Source: JASGTU01 sp963821815
GTDB taxonomy: Bacteria > Chloroflexota > Anaerolineae > Caldilineales > Caldilineaceae
Assembly (NCBI GenBank): GCA_963821815.1
Contig: CAWGFG010000006.1
Coordinates: 62,001 to 126,000, forward strand
Reading direction: 5' to 3'
DNA: 64,000 nucleotides
The position numbers and the translations under genes are program-made. Positions 8,410 through 16,570 of the stretch are shown here, in pieces; positions within the stretch are counted from its first letter, which is position 1; the number at the start of each line of letters is the position of its first letter. The notes under the pieces were generated by a model, which was not told the DNA's origin, did not search any database, and was given only the letters and a program-made list of their open reading frames with translations.

Positions 8410-9183
8410 ATGACGTCCGACAAGACTACGAGCCAAACCATCCTTGTAACTGGCATGAGCGGCCTTATTGGCGGCGCCGTACGTCGCCAACTAAAAGACA
8501 CATATCCTCTTCGGGCGCTCAACCGCCGCAATGTAACCGGTGTGAAGACTGTTCAGGCGGACATCGCTGACTTTGAAGCCATTCGACCGGCGTTTGACAG
8601 TGTAGACACGGTCGTGCATCTGGCTGCAGTCGTTGCCATGGACGCCAGCATGGAGCAGTATGCGGATGTCAATCTGACCGGCACATACAATGTTTTCGAA
8701 GCCGCTAAGCAAGCAGGCGTTCGTCGCATTGTCTATGCCAGCAGTGGCGCGACAATCTCTGGCTGGGAGACGGAGGAGCCATACACAGCGCTCGCCGAGG
8801 GTAGATATGACGACGTACCGCAGTCGTGGCCTAAGATCACCGTCCAGTCCCCAGTGAATCCCAAGGGCATCTATGGTACGAGCAAGGTATGGGGCGAGGC
8901 GCTTGCCCGCCACTATGTGACCACCAGCGAGATGTCCATTATTTGTTTGCGTATCGGCATGGTTCGCGAGGAAGATCGTCCGCTCACCTCAAGGGATTTC
9001 TCAGTGTGGTGCAGCCAGCGCGACATTGCTTCGATGGTGCAGCTTTGCATTGAGTCGGTGCCGGATTTGCGCTTCGATGTCCTCTTCGTGGAATCGAGAA
9101 ACAGGTGGAGCTACCGGGATGTGGAGCGCTCACAGGACGTTATCGGCTTCGTGCCACAGGACGCTGCCGAAGACCACCGATAG
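8410..9183 (+). CDS. NAD-dependent SDR, uronate dehydrogenase-like
   Basis: Extended short-chain dehydrogenase of 257 aa. The Rossmann motif is GMSGLIG (G15, G18, G21) and the catalytic pair is Y155-x3-K159 in IYGTSKVWGEALARHY. The overall layout and the C-terminal pattern (W-S-Y-R followed by IGFVPQDAAED) match bacterial uronate dehydrogenases, which oxidise glucuronate or galacturonate to the aldarolactone. The broader label NAD-dependent epimerase/dehydratase is certain; the uronate substrate is inference. It precedes genes for a hydroxypyruvate isomerase family protein and a ThuA protein, a sugar-acid catabolism context. The ribosome binding site is weak (GGGA). Confidence 0.8.
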   Translation: MTSDKTTSQTILVTGMSGLIGGAVRRQLKDTYPLRALNRRNVTGVKTVQADIADFEAIRPAFDSVDTVVHLAAVVAMDASMEQYADVNLTGTYNVFEAAKQAGVRRIVYASSGATISGWETEEPYTALAEGRYDDVPQSWPKITVQSPVNPKGIYGTSKVWGEALARHYVTTSEMSIICLRIGMVREEDRPLTSRDFSVWCSQRDIASMVQLCIESVPDLRFDVLFVESRNRWSYRDVERSQDVIGFVPQDAAEDHR

Positions 9184-9276
9184 CATCGTGATCCTGCCTG
9201 AGATGGCATGCCTAAGCTATAACATCGTGCGGAGCACTAACGTGCAACGTACTAAACCAGAAAGAACGGGTTGATA

Positions 9277-10056
9277 ATGCGCATTCAGCAATCACTCTGC
9301 TATCCGCTTTTCGTACCTGAGGATGGAGGTCTCGAGAGGCTGGCTAAGGAGGCGGCGGCAATCGGCTACAAAGCCATTGAGTTGTGGGCGATTCCGCCGG
9401 AGCTCGACGCCATTGTCGCGGTAGCGAAGAGCAATGGGCTGGCTATTGCCAGCATGAGCGGACACGGTACGCTCGTAGACGGGCTCAACAAGCGCAGCAA
9501 CCATGACCGAATTGAAGCCGAACTCATTCAGAGCATAGACCTGGCAGCCAAATATGATGTGCCTGGCCTCATCTGTTTCAGCGGGAATCGGCAGCCCTTC
9601 CAGAGCGAGATAGAAGCTATCGAGGCTGCAGCGGACGGTCTGCGACGTGTTGCGCCATACGCAGAAGAGAAGGGCGTCAACCTAAATATTGAGCTTCTCA
9701 ACTCCAAGGTAAATCATCCTGGCTACCAGTGTGATCACACAGCCTGGGGCGTTGCCGTTTGTGAGCGTGTGAATAGCCCGCGCGTAAAGCTGCTGTACGA
9801 TATCTATCATATGCAGATCATGGAGGGTGACGTGATCGCCACCATCCGTGACAATATCAAGTGGATTGGCCATTTTCACACCGCGGGCGTCCCGGGTCGT
9901 CACGACCTAGACGATGAACAGGAGCTCAACTATCGAGCTGTCTGCAAGGCCATCGCGGACACAGGCTACTATCTTTATCTTGGTCACGAGTTCATGCCCA
10001 AGGGTGACCGAATCGAAGCGCTGAAGACTGCATATGAGGTATGCGACCAGGCTTGA
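9277..10056 (+). CDS. Hydroxypyruvate isomerase family protein (TIM barrel)
   Basis: Xylose-isomerase-like TIM-barrel protein of 259 aa. The second half is strongly Hyi-like: NIELLNS, LLYDIYHMQIMEGD, then GHFHTAGVPGRHDLD and GHEFMP, which supply the metal-binding E, D, H and E residues of the family. Hyi converts hydroxypyruvate to tartronate semialdehyde; related proteins isomerise or epimerise other ketoses, so the exact substrate is open. A glycerate 2-kinase at 52788 would fit the same pathway. A TTG two codons upstream (9271) is possible, but ATG 9277 aligns with the family start (MRIQQSLCYPLF). Spacing to the SDR is 93 bases; they may be co-transcribed. Confidence 0.82.
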   Translation: MRIQQSLCYPLFVPEDGGLERLAKEAAAIGYKAIELWAIPPELDAIVAVAKSNGLAIASMSGHGTLVDGLNKRSNHDRIEAELIQSIDLAAKYDVPGLICFSGNRQPFQSEIEAIEAAADGLRRVAPYAEEKGVNLNIELLNSKVNHPGYQCDHTAWGVAVCERVNSPRVKLLYDIYHMQIMEGDVIATIRDNIKWIGHFHTAGVPGRHDLDDEQELNYRAVCKAIADTGYYLYLGHEFMPKGDRIEALKTAYEVCDQA

Positions 10057-10170
10057 TGTTATGATGATAGTGTCGCCAAAATTAGCGACGAATACGCATC
10101 AGCTCCTTGCTATGCCCAGGCAAGGGAACAAACACAAACAATAAGTACTCAAATAGAAGAGAGAATTGCT

Positions 10171-10818
10171 ATGAAAAAGGCATTGATCTGCTGGGGCGGC
10201 TGGGAAGGTCACGAGCCGGAACAGTGTGCCAACGTTTTCGCGCCGATCCTGCGCGAAAAAGGTTTTGACGTCGAAGTCTCGGATACGCTTGACAGTTATC
10301 TGGACGAGCCGATGATGAAGTCGCTCAGCCTCATCGTACCCATCTGGACCATGAGCAGCATCACAAAGGAGCAGGAGAGCGGACTCCTCGAAGCAGTGAA
10401 GAGTGGCGTCGGTATCGCTGGCTGGCATGGCGGTATGGCCGATTCCTTCCGGCAGAATGTGGATTATCAGTGGATGGTCGGCGGTCAGTGGGTGGCGCAT
10501 CCTGGCAATGTCATCGACTACGAAGTCAACATTATCAACTACGAGGATCCCATCACTGCAGGTCTGCAGGACTTCAAGATGCATTCCGAACAGTATTACA
10601 TGCACGTCGATCCGGGCAATGAAGTGCTTGCCACCACCACGTTCAATACAGACATCGCACCGTGGGTGAATGGCACGGTGATGCCCGTTGTATGGAAGCG
10701 CATGTGGGGAGATGGCCGAGTCTTCTTCAGCTCATTGGGCCACGTGGCAGCCGATTTCGATGTGCCGGAAGCCAAGGAAATTGTTGTTCGCGGCATGATG
10801 TGGGCCCATAGAACCTAG
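10171..10818 (+). CDS. ThuA domain protein
   Basis: Protein of 215 aa with the ThuA fold, a glutamine-amidotransferase-like class I fold lacking the usual catalytic cysteine. Visible family blocks are KALICWGGWEGHEP at the start, GIAGWHGGMADSFR in the middle, MHSEQYYMH, and the end GRVFFSSLGHVAADFDVPE. ThuA was first linked to trehalose/maltitol utilisation in rhizobia, where it acts on 3-keto sugars; the role of most homologues is unsettled. AGAGAG upstream of the ATG serves as ribosome binding site. Its place after the SDR and Hyi-like genes supports a job in sugar or uronate breakdown. Confidence 0.85.
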   Translation: MKKALICWGGWEGHEPEQCANVFAPILREKGFDVEVSDTLDSYLDEPMMKSLSLIVPIWTMSSITKEQESGLLEAVKSGVGIAGWHGGMADSFRQNVDYQWMVGGQWVAHPGNVIDYEVNIINYEDPITAGLQDFKMHSEQYYMHVDPGNEVLATTTFNTDIAPWVNGTVMPVVWKRMWGDGRVFFSSLGHVAADFDVPEAKEIVVRGMMWAHRT

Positions 10819-10955
10819 GGTTGTAGCCGCGACGATAAACGGAGTAGGAGGGCATGCCTGCGTGGAGTGCGGCGAGCGGGCATGTCCATTTCTGTATCGG
10901 GTCTGTATGCAGGTGGAAGACGAAACTGTCGACCTAGGATGGATAGAGTTCCGTG

Positions 10956-11208
10956 ATGGCTGAACTGGCTCTAAACAGTGGAACACCTGTCCGTGAAGCG
11001 CGGTGGCGCCACTGACCGCTTTGGGATGATGCTCAGCCGCCACTATACGCTGGTTATACACGCATCAATGGATTGCTTTGAAACAGAGCAGTCATGTAAT
11101 AAGTCTATCTGGTTGACGCAGAATTTGCTTCTTGCCGAGCCGGGAGAGATGAATGATATCATCAGTGCGATACTCAAAATACGGGAGCACGTTGCTGATC
11201 TGATGTAG
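10956..11208 (+). pseudogene. Decayed DegT/DnrJ/EryC1/StrS-family aminotransferase remnant
   Basis: Starting at ATG 10956 one reads ALNSGTPVREARWRH, a stop, then PLWDDA, which is the usual N-terminus of DegT-family PLP aminotransferases (GGTPVR...W.W P.WD). In another frame, ending at 11208, the sequence SIWLTQNLLLAEPGEMNDII plus AILKIREHVADL matches the family C-terminus. The roughly 300 residues between, including the PLP lysine, are absent. So this looks like an internally deleted, frameshifted and stop-containing relic. The assignment rests on recognised end motifs, not on alignment. Confidence 0.6.
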
Positions 11209-11220
11209 CTATTGTGCGCT

Positions 11221-12254
11221 TACAGAAATCGCGGACGCACAATGTTGTTGGTATCGACCTGATCATCCTGTACGCCGAAGGCCTGCAGAACAAGCCTTCG
11301 TATGGCGAGCAGTTCGTCGCGGCCGTCCGGCTGAATCGTGCCCAGGAGTAGCTCGGGCAGGTGATTGTCCAGCCATTGCATCACAAACGCTGGCGGAACC
11401 TTTAGCCGCTTGCAGGGCCAGATAATCAGGTTGGCTGTCATCTGCGTAAGGTTGAAGTTGGCGAAGACGGAAACCGGCTGTTCGTCGAAAGTGCGGCGGG
11501 TAAGCGTCGCCAGTGTCGCACCGCCTAGCACTGCTTCCAGCAGCATGACTGCTTCGATGGCGTGCCGATAGTAGGCTTCCGGAGAACATCCAGCTAGCTG
11601 TGGCGGTGTTGTGAAAACGTCCTCTGCCGTGCGCCTGCTGAAAAGCTTATAGCCGGCATGGAAGTCCGGATACCGGTGGATGGGTCGTACGAAGCGTAGG
11701 TCGAGGGGTTGTTGGCTCACGGCCGAGTGGTAGTGCAATGCATCCAGAAGCACGGCACTGGCTAGGGTTTCTTGTTCACCACGCAGGAATCCCAGCGGAC
11801 GATGCAAAGATGCGCGTTCGCCCATAACAAGCACTCGGTTCGTCTGTTTGGCGTCCGCGATATATTCGGCAGTTCGAACGAAGTCAAGCAGATCACTTGC
11901 AAAATGGTCACCGTCCTGGTCGACGGCTGCGAAGTAACGAACCGATGGATTTTGGAGCAGCTTATGCATGCCGAGTTGAACGGCAGCAAATTTGCCGCCA
12001 TTCTCGTCGGCGACTACCGCCGAGACGCCGTATCGGTTCACCAGCTTCTCAGCCACCTCAACTGCAAGTCCAGGACCGTCGACGCTAAGGCAGATTACGG
12101 CAGGATCAGCAACTTCGCGGATGTACATGGACACCGTTTCGTCCACTAGCTGTTCGTAGGCGTCAAATTCGATGTTCGTACCGGCATAGAGGGTGATGAC
12201 CACGCCCGTCGTATCCTGGACAATTTGAATCGAGTCTTTCGCGCTTTGGGGCAT
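11221..12254 (-). CDS. Conserved protein of unknown function, GT-A-like N-domain
   Basis: Cytosolic protein of 344 aa without signal peptide or membrane helix. The N-terminal half has alternating strands and helices with VADENGGKFAAVQLGMHKLL and then AAVDQDGDHFASDLL, which resembles the DxD-type nucleotide-sugar site of GT2-like glycosyltransferases (D-Q-D-G-D-H in place of DADLQH). The C-terminal part is helical and unfamiliar. No function should be assumed beyond a possible GT-A fold. The ATG is preceded by TAGGAGCTAGGA, a good ribosome binding site. It stands alone, convergent with the DegT relic and divergent from the HAD gene at 12376. Confidence 0.6.
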
Positions 12255-12375
12255 TCCTAGCTCCTACGCACTTGTTGATGCGACTGCAAACATTAGGCGA
12301 ACCAAACTGAGTCTCGGCGCTGAGCAATAGTACGATGATGACCCAGAAGCCGTAAACAGCCAAAACGGATAGGCC

Positions 12376-13065
12376 ATGGAATCGGAATTTCGTGCTGTGC
12401 TCTTTGATATGGACGGGTTGATGCTTGACTCTGAGCGCATCTACTATCGGGCTCAGCAGGATGCGGCAGGTCAGCTGGGTTATGACGCCAGCCATGACTT
12501 GATGGTTTCCTTTGTTGGACTAAGCGCTGAAAAGTGCGAGGCGACTATTGTAAAAGCGGCTGACCATATCTTCACAGTCGAGCAGTTTCACAATCTCTGG
12601 TCGCGATTGTGGCGTGAGTATGTAGAACATGACGGCATGCCACTGAAGGAGGGATTACTACCGCTGCTGCAGTGGTTGCAGGATCAGGGCGTGTCGCGCT
12701 CGGTGGTAACGTCGTCACTGGGCCATGAGGCGGAGCTTGCACTGGAACTCTCAGACATAGGCTCGTATTTCAGCGTTGTGGTCACGGGCGATGACGTTGT
12801 CAACATGAAGCCTGCGCCGGACATCTATTTACTGGCTGCTGAACGAATCGGCGTCGAGCCGGCACAGTGTATAGCGCTGGAGGATTCGGACGCAGGCGTG
12901 TTGGCGGCTTCCTCGGCACGTATGCGCACAGTGATGATTCCTGACCTGCGCGCACCAAGCCAAGAAGCCAGAGACAAGGCGTATGCCGTGCTGCCGTCGC
13001 TGAATGCTGCTTTCCCACTGATACGATCTTGGCTAGGTTTTGGGGACAAAGAGGAGCCTGGATGA
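12376..13065 (+). CDS. HAD-family phosphatase, beta-phosphoglucomutase-like
   Basis: HAD subfamily IA hydrolase of 229 aa. Motif I is FDMDGLMLDSE (nucleophile D11, acid/base D13), motif II is VVTSS, the motif III lysine is in MKPAPDIY, and motif IV is ALEDSDAG. The helical cap lies between residues 15 and 90. Relatives dephosphorylate small sugar phosphates or isomerise beta-glucose 1-phosphate; the substrate cannot be told here. The stop overlaps the ATG of the following methyltransferase by four bases, so both are made from one transcript. Confidence 0.88.
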   Translation: MESEFRAVLFDMDGLMLDSERIYYRAQQDAAGQLGYDASHDLMVSFVGLSAEKCEATIVKAADHIFTVEQFHNLWSRLWREYVEHDGMPLKEGLLPLLQWLQDQGVSRSVVTSSLGHEAELALELSDIGSYFSVVVTGDDVVNMKPAPDIYLLAAERIGVEPAQCIALEDSDAGVLAASSARMRTVMIPDLRAPSQEARDKAYAVLPSLNAAFPLIRSWLGFGDKEEPG

Positions 13066-13865
13066 CGCAGGAATCAAGGATAGACTCTGAACAAATACTT
13101 CATTATAACCGAGCTGCTTGGGACGCGGCTGTACGGGACGGGAGCGAGTGGACCGTGCCCGTGTCACCGGAACAGGTTGCTGCGGCACGCCAGGGAGATT
13201 GGCGCATCGTGTTGACGCCATCCAAGCCTGTACCTCGCGAGTGGTTTCCGGATGACCTGAACAACGTCAACGTGCTGTGCCTCGCGTCGGGCGGTGGACA
13301 GCAGGGGCCGATCCTTGCGGCTGCCAGCGCCAACGTGACTGTGTTCGACAATTCTCCTGCCCAACTCGCCCGTGATGTAGAAGTGGCTGAACGTGAGCAA
13401 CTGTCCATCCGCACGGTGCAGGGCGACATGGCAGACTTGTCCGAGTTCGACGATAATGAGTTTGAACTCATTGTGCATCCAACGTCGAACCTCTTTGTAC
13501 CGAATGTCCGACCAGTATGGCGGGAAGCGTATCGGGTATTGAAACCGCGTGGTCGATTGCTGTCCGGCTTCGTAAATCCCGTGTTGTACATCTTCGACCA
13601 GCTTGCACTGGACGATGGAGAGTTGCGGGTACGGCACAGCATTCCTTATTCCGACCTAACCAGCATCAGTGCGGAAGAAAGGCGCGTGCTGGAAGCAGAC
13701 GATCAGCCCTATGAATTTGGTCATACGTTGCAAGACCAGATCGGCGGGCAGTTAGAGGCGGGATTCGTACTTACAGGCTACTATGATGATACCTGGCCCG
13801 GAACCACGCTGGAGAAGTATATTGCCACATTCGCAGCGACGCTCGCAGTGAAGCTCGAGCTATAG
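13062..13865 (+). CDS. Class I SAM-dependent methyltransferase
   Basis: Methyltransferase of 267 aa. Motif I is VLCLASGGGQQG followed by VTVFDNSPAQLARD, which places the acidic ribose-binding residue at the end of strand 2; QGDMADLSEF and a methyltransferase-11-like C-terminus follow. The first part contains HYNRAAWDAAV, common to a family of bacterial methyltransferases of unknown target. The frame extends 11 codons upstream, but ATG 13062 has GAGGAG five bases before it and overlaps the HAD stop, so it is the better start. Substrate unknown. Confidence 0.87.
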   Translation: MTQESRIDSEQILHYNRAAWDAAVRDGSEWTVPVSPEQVAAARQGDWRIVLTPSKPVPREWFPDDLNNVNVLCLASGGGQQGPILAAASANVTVFDNSPAQLARDVEVAEREQLSIRTVQGDMADLSEFDDNEFELIVHPTSNLFVPNVRPVWREAYRVLKPRGRLLSGFVNPVLYIFDQLALDDGELRVRHSIPYSDLTSISAEERRVLEADDQPYEFGHTLQDQIGGQLEAGFVLTGYYDDTWPGTTLEKYIATFAATLAVKLEL

Positions 13866-13950
13866 AATTGTCTACTATAACCAAAATTAATAAATCGCAT
13901 ATATCTTCGGTCATAGAGCGAATAAGTCCACACTAGTAACGGAGTGAAAG

Positions 13951-15321
13951 ATGAGCTGGCAACAATATCTTGATGAGAACAAGGAACGATTCTTGGAGGA
14001 GTGTCTCGACTTCTTGCGCATTCCCAGCATCTCGAGCCTGCCGGAGAATATCCCGGATGTAGCGGATGCAGCACAATGGGTGGCGGAGCGAATGAGGAGA
14101 GCCGGCATTGAAAATGTGCAGGTCATGCAGACCGGCGGACAGCCTATAGTCTACGGTGATTATATGCATGCGGGCGATGCGCCGACCATCATGATCTACG
14201 GTCATTTTGATACGCAGCCGGTGGATCCGCTGGAACTCTGGGATAGCCCGCCGTTCGAGCCTGTTATCAAGGATAACAAGGTCTATGCCCGCGGTGCGTC
14301 CGACGACAAAGGCAATATGTTAACGCCTATTTTGGCCACAGAAGCTATGTTGAAGACAAAGACCGATATCCCCGTCAATGTGAAGTACTTCTTTGAAGGA
14401 CAGGAAGAGATCGGTAGCCCGACTTTGCCCAAGTTTGTCGAGGACAACAAGGAACTTTTGGCTTGTGACATGGTGATCAGTTCTGACGGCGGTCAATGGG
14501 ATGTAGATCAACCAGCCCTGTCTGTGGCATTCAAGGGCCTGTGCGCCATGCAGATCGATGTCGTCGGTCCGGACCACGATGTACATTCCGGCGTCTACGG
14601 CGGCACCATTGCCAACCCAATCCATGCATTGGCGCACATCATCGATTCCATGCGCAGCGAGGACGGCAAGATTCTCGTCGACGGTTTCTACGACGATGTG
14701 CTCGAACTGAGCGATGAAGAGCAGGAACAGTTTGACCGTATTCCGTTCGACGAAGAGAAGTTTGCGGCTGAGGTTGGCGTTGACGAGTTGTACGGTGAAC
14801 CCGGCTATACCACATTGCAGCGCAACTGGGCGCGCCCGACGCTAGAGCTCAACGGTATTTGGGGCGGCTTCCAAGGCGTAGGTGTGAAGACCGTACTTCC
14901 GAGCGAGGCGCACGCGAAGATCACGTGCCGGCTGGTCGCCGATCAAGAGCCTGCCAAGGTTCTCGACTGCCTGGAGGCGCATATTCAAAAAGTCACGCCA
15001 CCCGGTGTCAAGGTCAGCGTGCAACGCTCACAGAGCGGGGCCATTCCTTATCGCATGCCGCTGGACCATCCCGGCAATGAGGTTGCGCACCGAGTTCACG
15101 TGGAACTGTACGGTAAAGAACCCTTCTATGTGCGCAGCGGCGGAAGCATTCCGGTAACCAGCATGTTCTTGGAGTCCCTTGACGCCTATACTGTGAACTT
15201 TGCCTTCGGGCTGCACGACGAAAACGTGCACTCGCCGAACGAGTTCTTCCGCCTGGAAAGCTTTGATCGCGGGCAGAAGGCCTATTGCATGCTATTCGAA
15301 GAATTTGGGAAGGGAGTATAG
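13951..15321 (+). CDS. M20 family metallopeptidase (dipeptidase)
   Basis: Zinc-dependent M20/M25/M40 peptidase of 456 aa, the usual length for the dipeptidase branch. Metal and catalytic residues are visible: H85 and D87 in YGHFDTQPVD, bridging D118 in GASDDKG, catalytic pair E152-E153 in FEGQEEIGSP, D179 in SSDGG, and a final histidine near the C-terminus in ENVHSPNE. A dimerisation domain lies between (VHSGVYGG...). It should hydrolyse dipeptides or related amides in the cytoplasm. The ATG has ACGGAGTG upstream. The rho gene follows after six bases, so the two are probably co-transcribed. Confidence 0.92.
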   Translation: MSWQQYLDENKERFLEECLDFLRIPSISSLPENIPDVADAAQWVAERMRRAGIENVQVMQTGGQPIVYGDYMHAGDAPTIMIYGHFDTQPVDPLELWDSPPFEPVIKDNKVYARGASDDKGNMLTPILATEAMLKTKTDIPVNVKYFFEGQEEIGSPTLPKFVEDNKELLACDMVISSDGGQWDVDQPALSVAFKGLCAMQIDVVGPDHDVHSGVYGGTIANPIHALAHIIDSMRSEDGKILVDGFYDDVLELSDEEQEQFDRIPFDEEKFAAEVGVDELYGEPGYTTLQRNWARPTLELNGIWGGFQGVGVKTVLPSEAHAKITCRLVADQEPAKVLDCLEAHIQKVTPPGVKVSVQRSQSGAIPYRMPLDHPGNEVAHRVHVELYGKEPFYVRSGGSIPVTSMFLESLDAYTVNFAFGLHDENVHSPNEFFRLESFDRGQKAYCMLFEEFGKGV

Positions 15322-15327
15322 CGCCTG

Positions 15328-16452
15328 ATGAATGAAAAGGCGTCTGCAACCGCCGATAGCGAAACTGTATCCGGCGTATTCCAGGTTGGCAAGCGTGGCG
15401 CGGGAGTGCTTCTGAATCCAGAACACTCCTTCCGCCCGCAAACGAACGATGTCTCTGTGCCCGCCTCCTTAGTAAAGCAGTACGGTCTTGTGACCGGAGC
15501 AGCGGTAACCGGACAAGTCGGCAGCGGAAAGACTGGACCTCGGCTCAAGAGTATCGAGAGCATCTGTGGTTGCACGCCGGAGCAGTTCGCCCAGCGACAG
15601 AGATTCGAAGACCTCGTCGCGATCAACCCGACCGAGCGGTTCCATCTGGAGGCGGGCGGCGAGGTCAGCATGCGCATCATCGACCTCTCTGCTCCCATCG
15701 GCAAGGGACAGCGAAGTGTTATCGCCGCGCCGCCGAAGTCCGGCAAGACGAGCTTACTGCGACAGATCGCTGACGGAATTCATGCCGACGACCCTGATAC
15801 GCGTGTCGTGATCCTGCTAGTGGATGAGCGCCCAGAGGAAGTTACGCAGTTCCGTCGCGAAACGGCAGCGGAAGTGCTATCCAGTTCCAGCGATCAGAGT
15901 CTCAATGAACACATTGCGCTGGCAGAATTGACGCTAGCCCATGTACGCTGCGAACTGGAGTGCGGTCACGATATTGTCGTGCTGGTGGACAGCTTGTCAC
16001 GTATGACGCGTGCGTTCAATCTACGCGGCGGAGGTGCTCGCCGCACGCTCACCGGCGGCATCGACGCGGCAGCACTGGAGATCCCTCGGCGCTTCTTTGG
16101 ACTGGCGCGTAACATTGAGAATGGCGGTTCGGTAACCGTCATCGGTACAGTTCTTATCGAGACCGGTTCAGCAATGGATGATGTTGTGTATGAAGAGTTC
16201 AAGAGCACCGGCAACAGCGAAATTGTGCTCGATCGTTCGTTGGCAGAGGCGCGCATCTATCCAGCAATTGATGTGACCGCTAGCGGAACGCGACGCGATG
16301 AGTTTCTCTACAACGAAGAAGAGATGGAGCGGTTAACGAAGCTACGACGCTGGCTCGCCGGCGGCACGTCAAAGGCTGCCGTTAACGGCTTGCTGAAGCT
16401 GATGAACGCGACACCCAACAATCATGACCTACTGTGGCGAATCAAAGTCTGA
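15328..16452 (+). CDS. rho: Transcription termination factor Rho, short form
   Basis: RNA-dependent ATPase that ends transcription. At 374 aa it lacks the N-terminal helical Rho_N domain (E. coli Rho has 419 aa). The cold-shock-like RNA-binding domain covers about residues 12-65 (GVFQVGKRGAGVLLNP). The ATPase domain has Walker A APPKSGKT (134-141), LLVDERPEEVT (from 163), Walker B VVLVDSLSRM, and the R-loop and Q-loop blocks LTGGIDAAAL, RRFFGLARNIENGGS and YEEFKSTGNSEI. Short Rho proteins are known outside proteobacteria. The upstream ribosome binding site AAGGGAG is slightly far (about 12 bases). The gene ends at a strong bidirectional terminator. Confidence 0.88.
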   Translation: MNEKASATADSETVSGVFQVGKRGAGVLLNPEHSFRPQTNDVSVPASLVKQYGLVTGAAVTGQVGSGKTGPRLKSIESICGCTPEQFAQRQRFEDLVAINPTERFHLEAGGEVSMRIIDLSAPIGKGQRSVIAAPPKSGKTSLLRQIADGIHADDPDTRVVILLVDERPEEVTQFRRETAAEVLSSSSDQSLNEHIALAELTLAHVRCELECGHDIVVLVDSLSRMTRAFNLRGGGARRTLTGGIDAAALEIPRRFFGLARNIENGGSVTVIGTVLIETGSAMDDVVYEEFKSTGNSEIVLDRSLAEARIYPAIDVTASGTRRDEFLYNEEEMERLTKLRRWLAGGTSKAAVNGLLKLMNATPNNHDLLWRIKV

Positions 16453-16491
16453 GCGCACGATCGGTGCCAGATACTTGAATTTTCAGAAGAA

Positions 16492-16532
16492 AAAAACAAC
16501 GGCGGTCCGGATTCCGGACCGCCGTTGTTTTT
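16492..16532. terminator. Bidirectional rho-independent terminator
   Basis: A 14-bp perfect GC-rich stem (16497-16510 with 16514-16527, arm CAACGGCGGTCCGG) with a 3-nt loop. It is flanked by an A-run on the left and a T-run on the right, so it works on both strands. It separates the convergent rho and htrA-like genes. Confidence 0.93.
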
Positions 16533-16570
16533 GGGAGGTATGCTCAGGTACTTGACTTATCTTATACCGA

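Noticed and set aside
8196..8570. 124-codon frame overlapping the SDR start
   Set aside because: It is out of frame with the SDR gene, contains the promoter and has no family.
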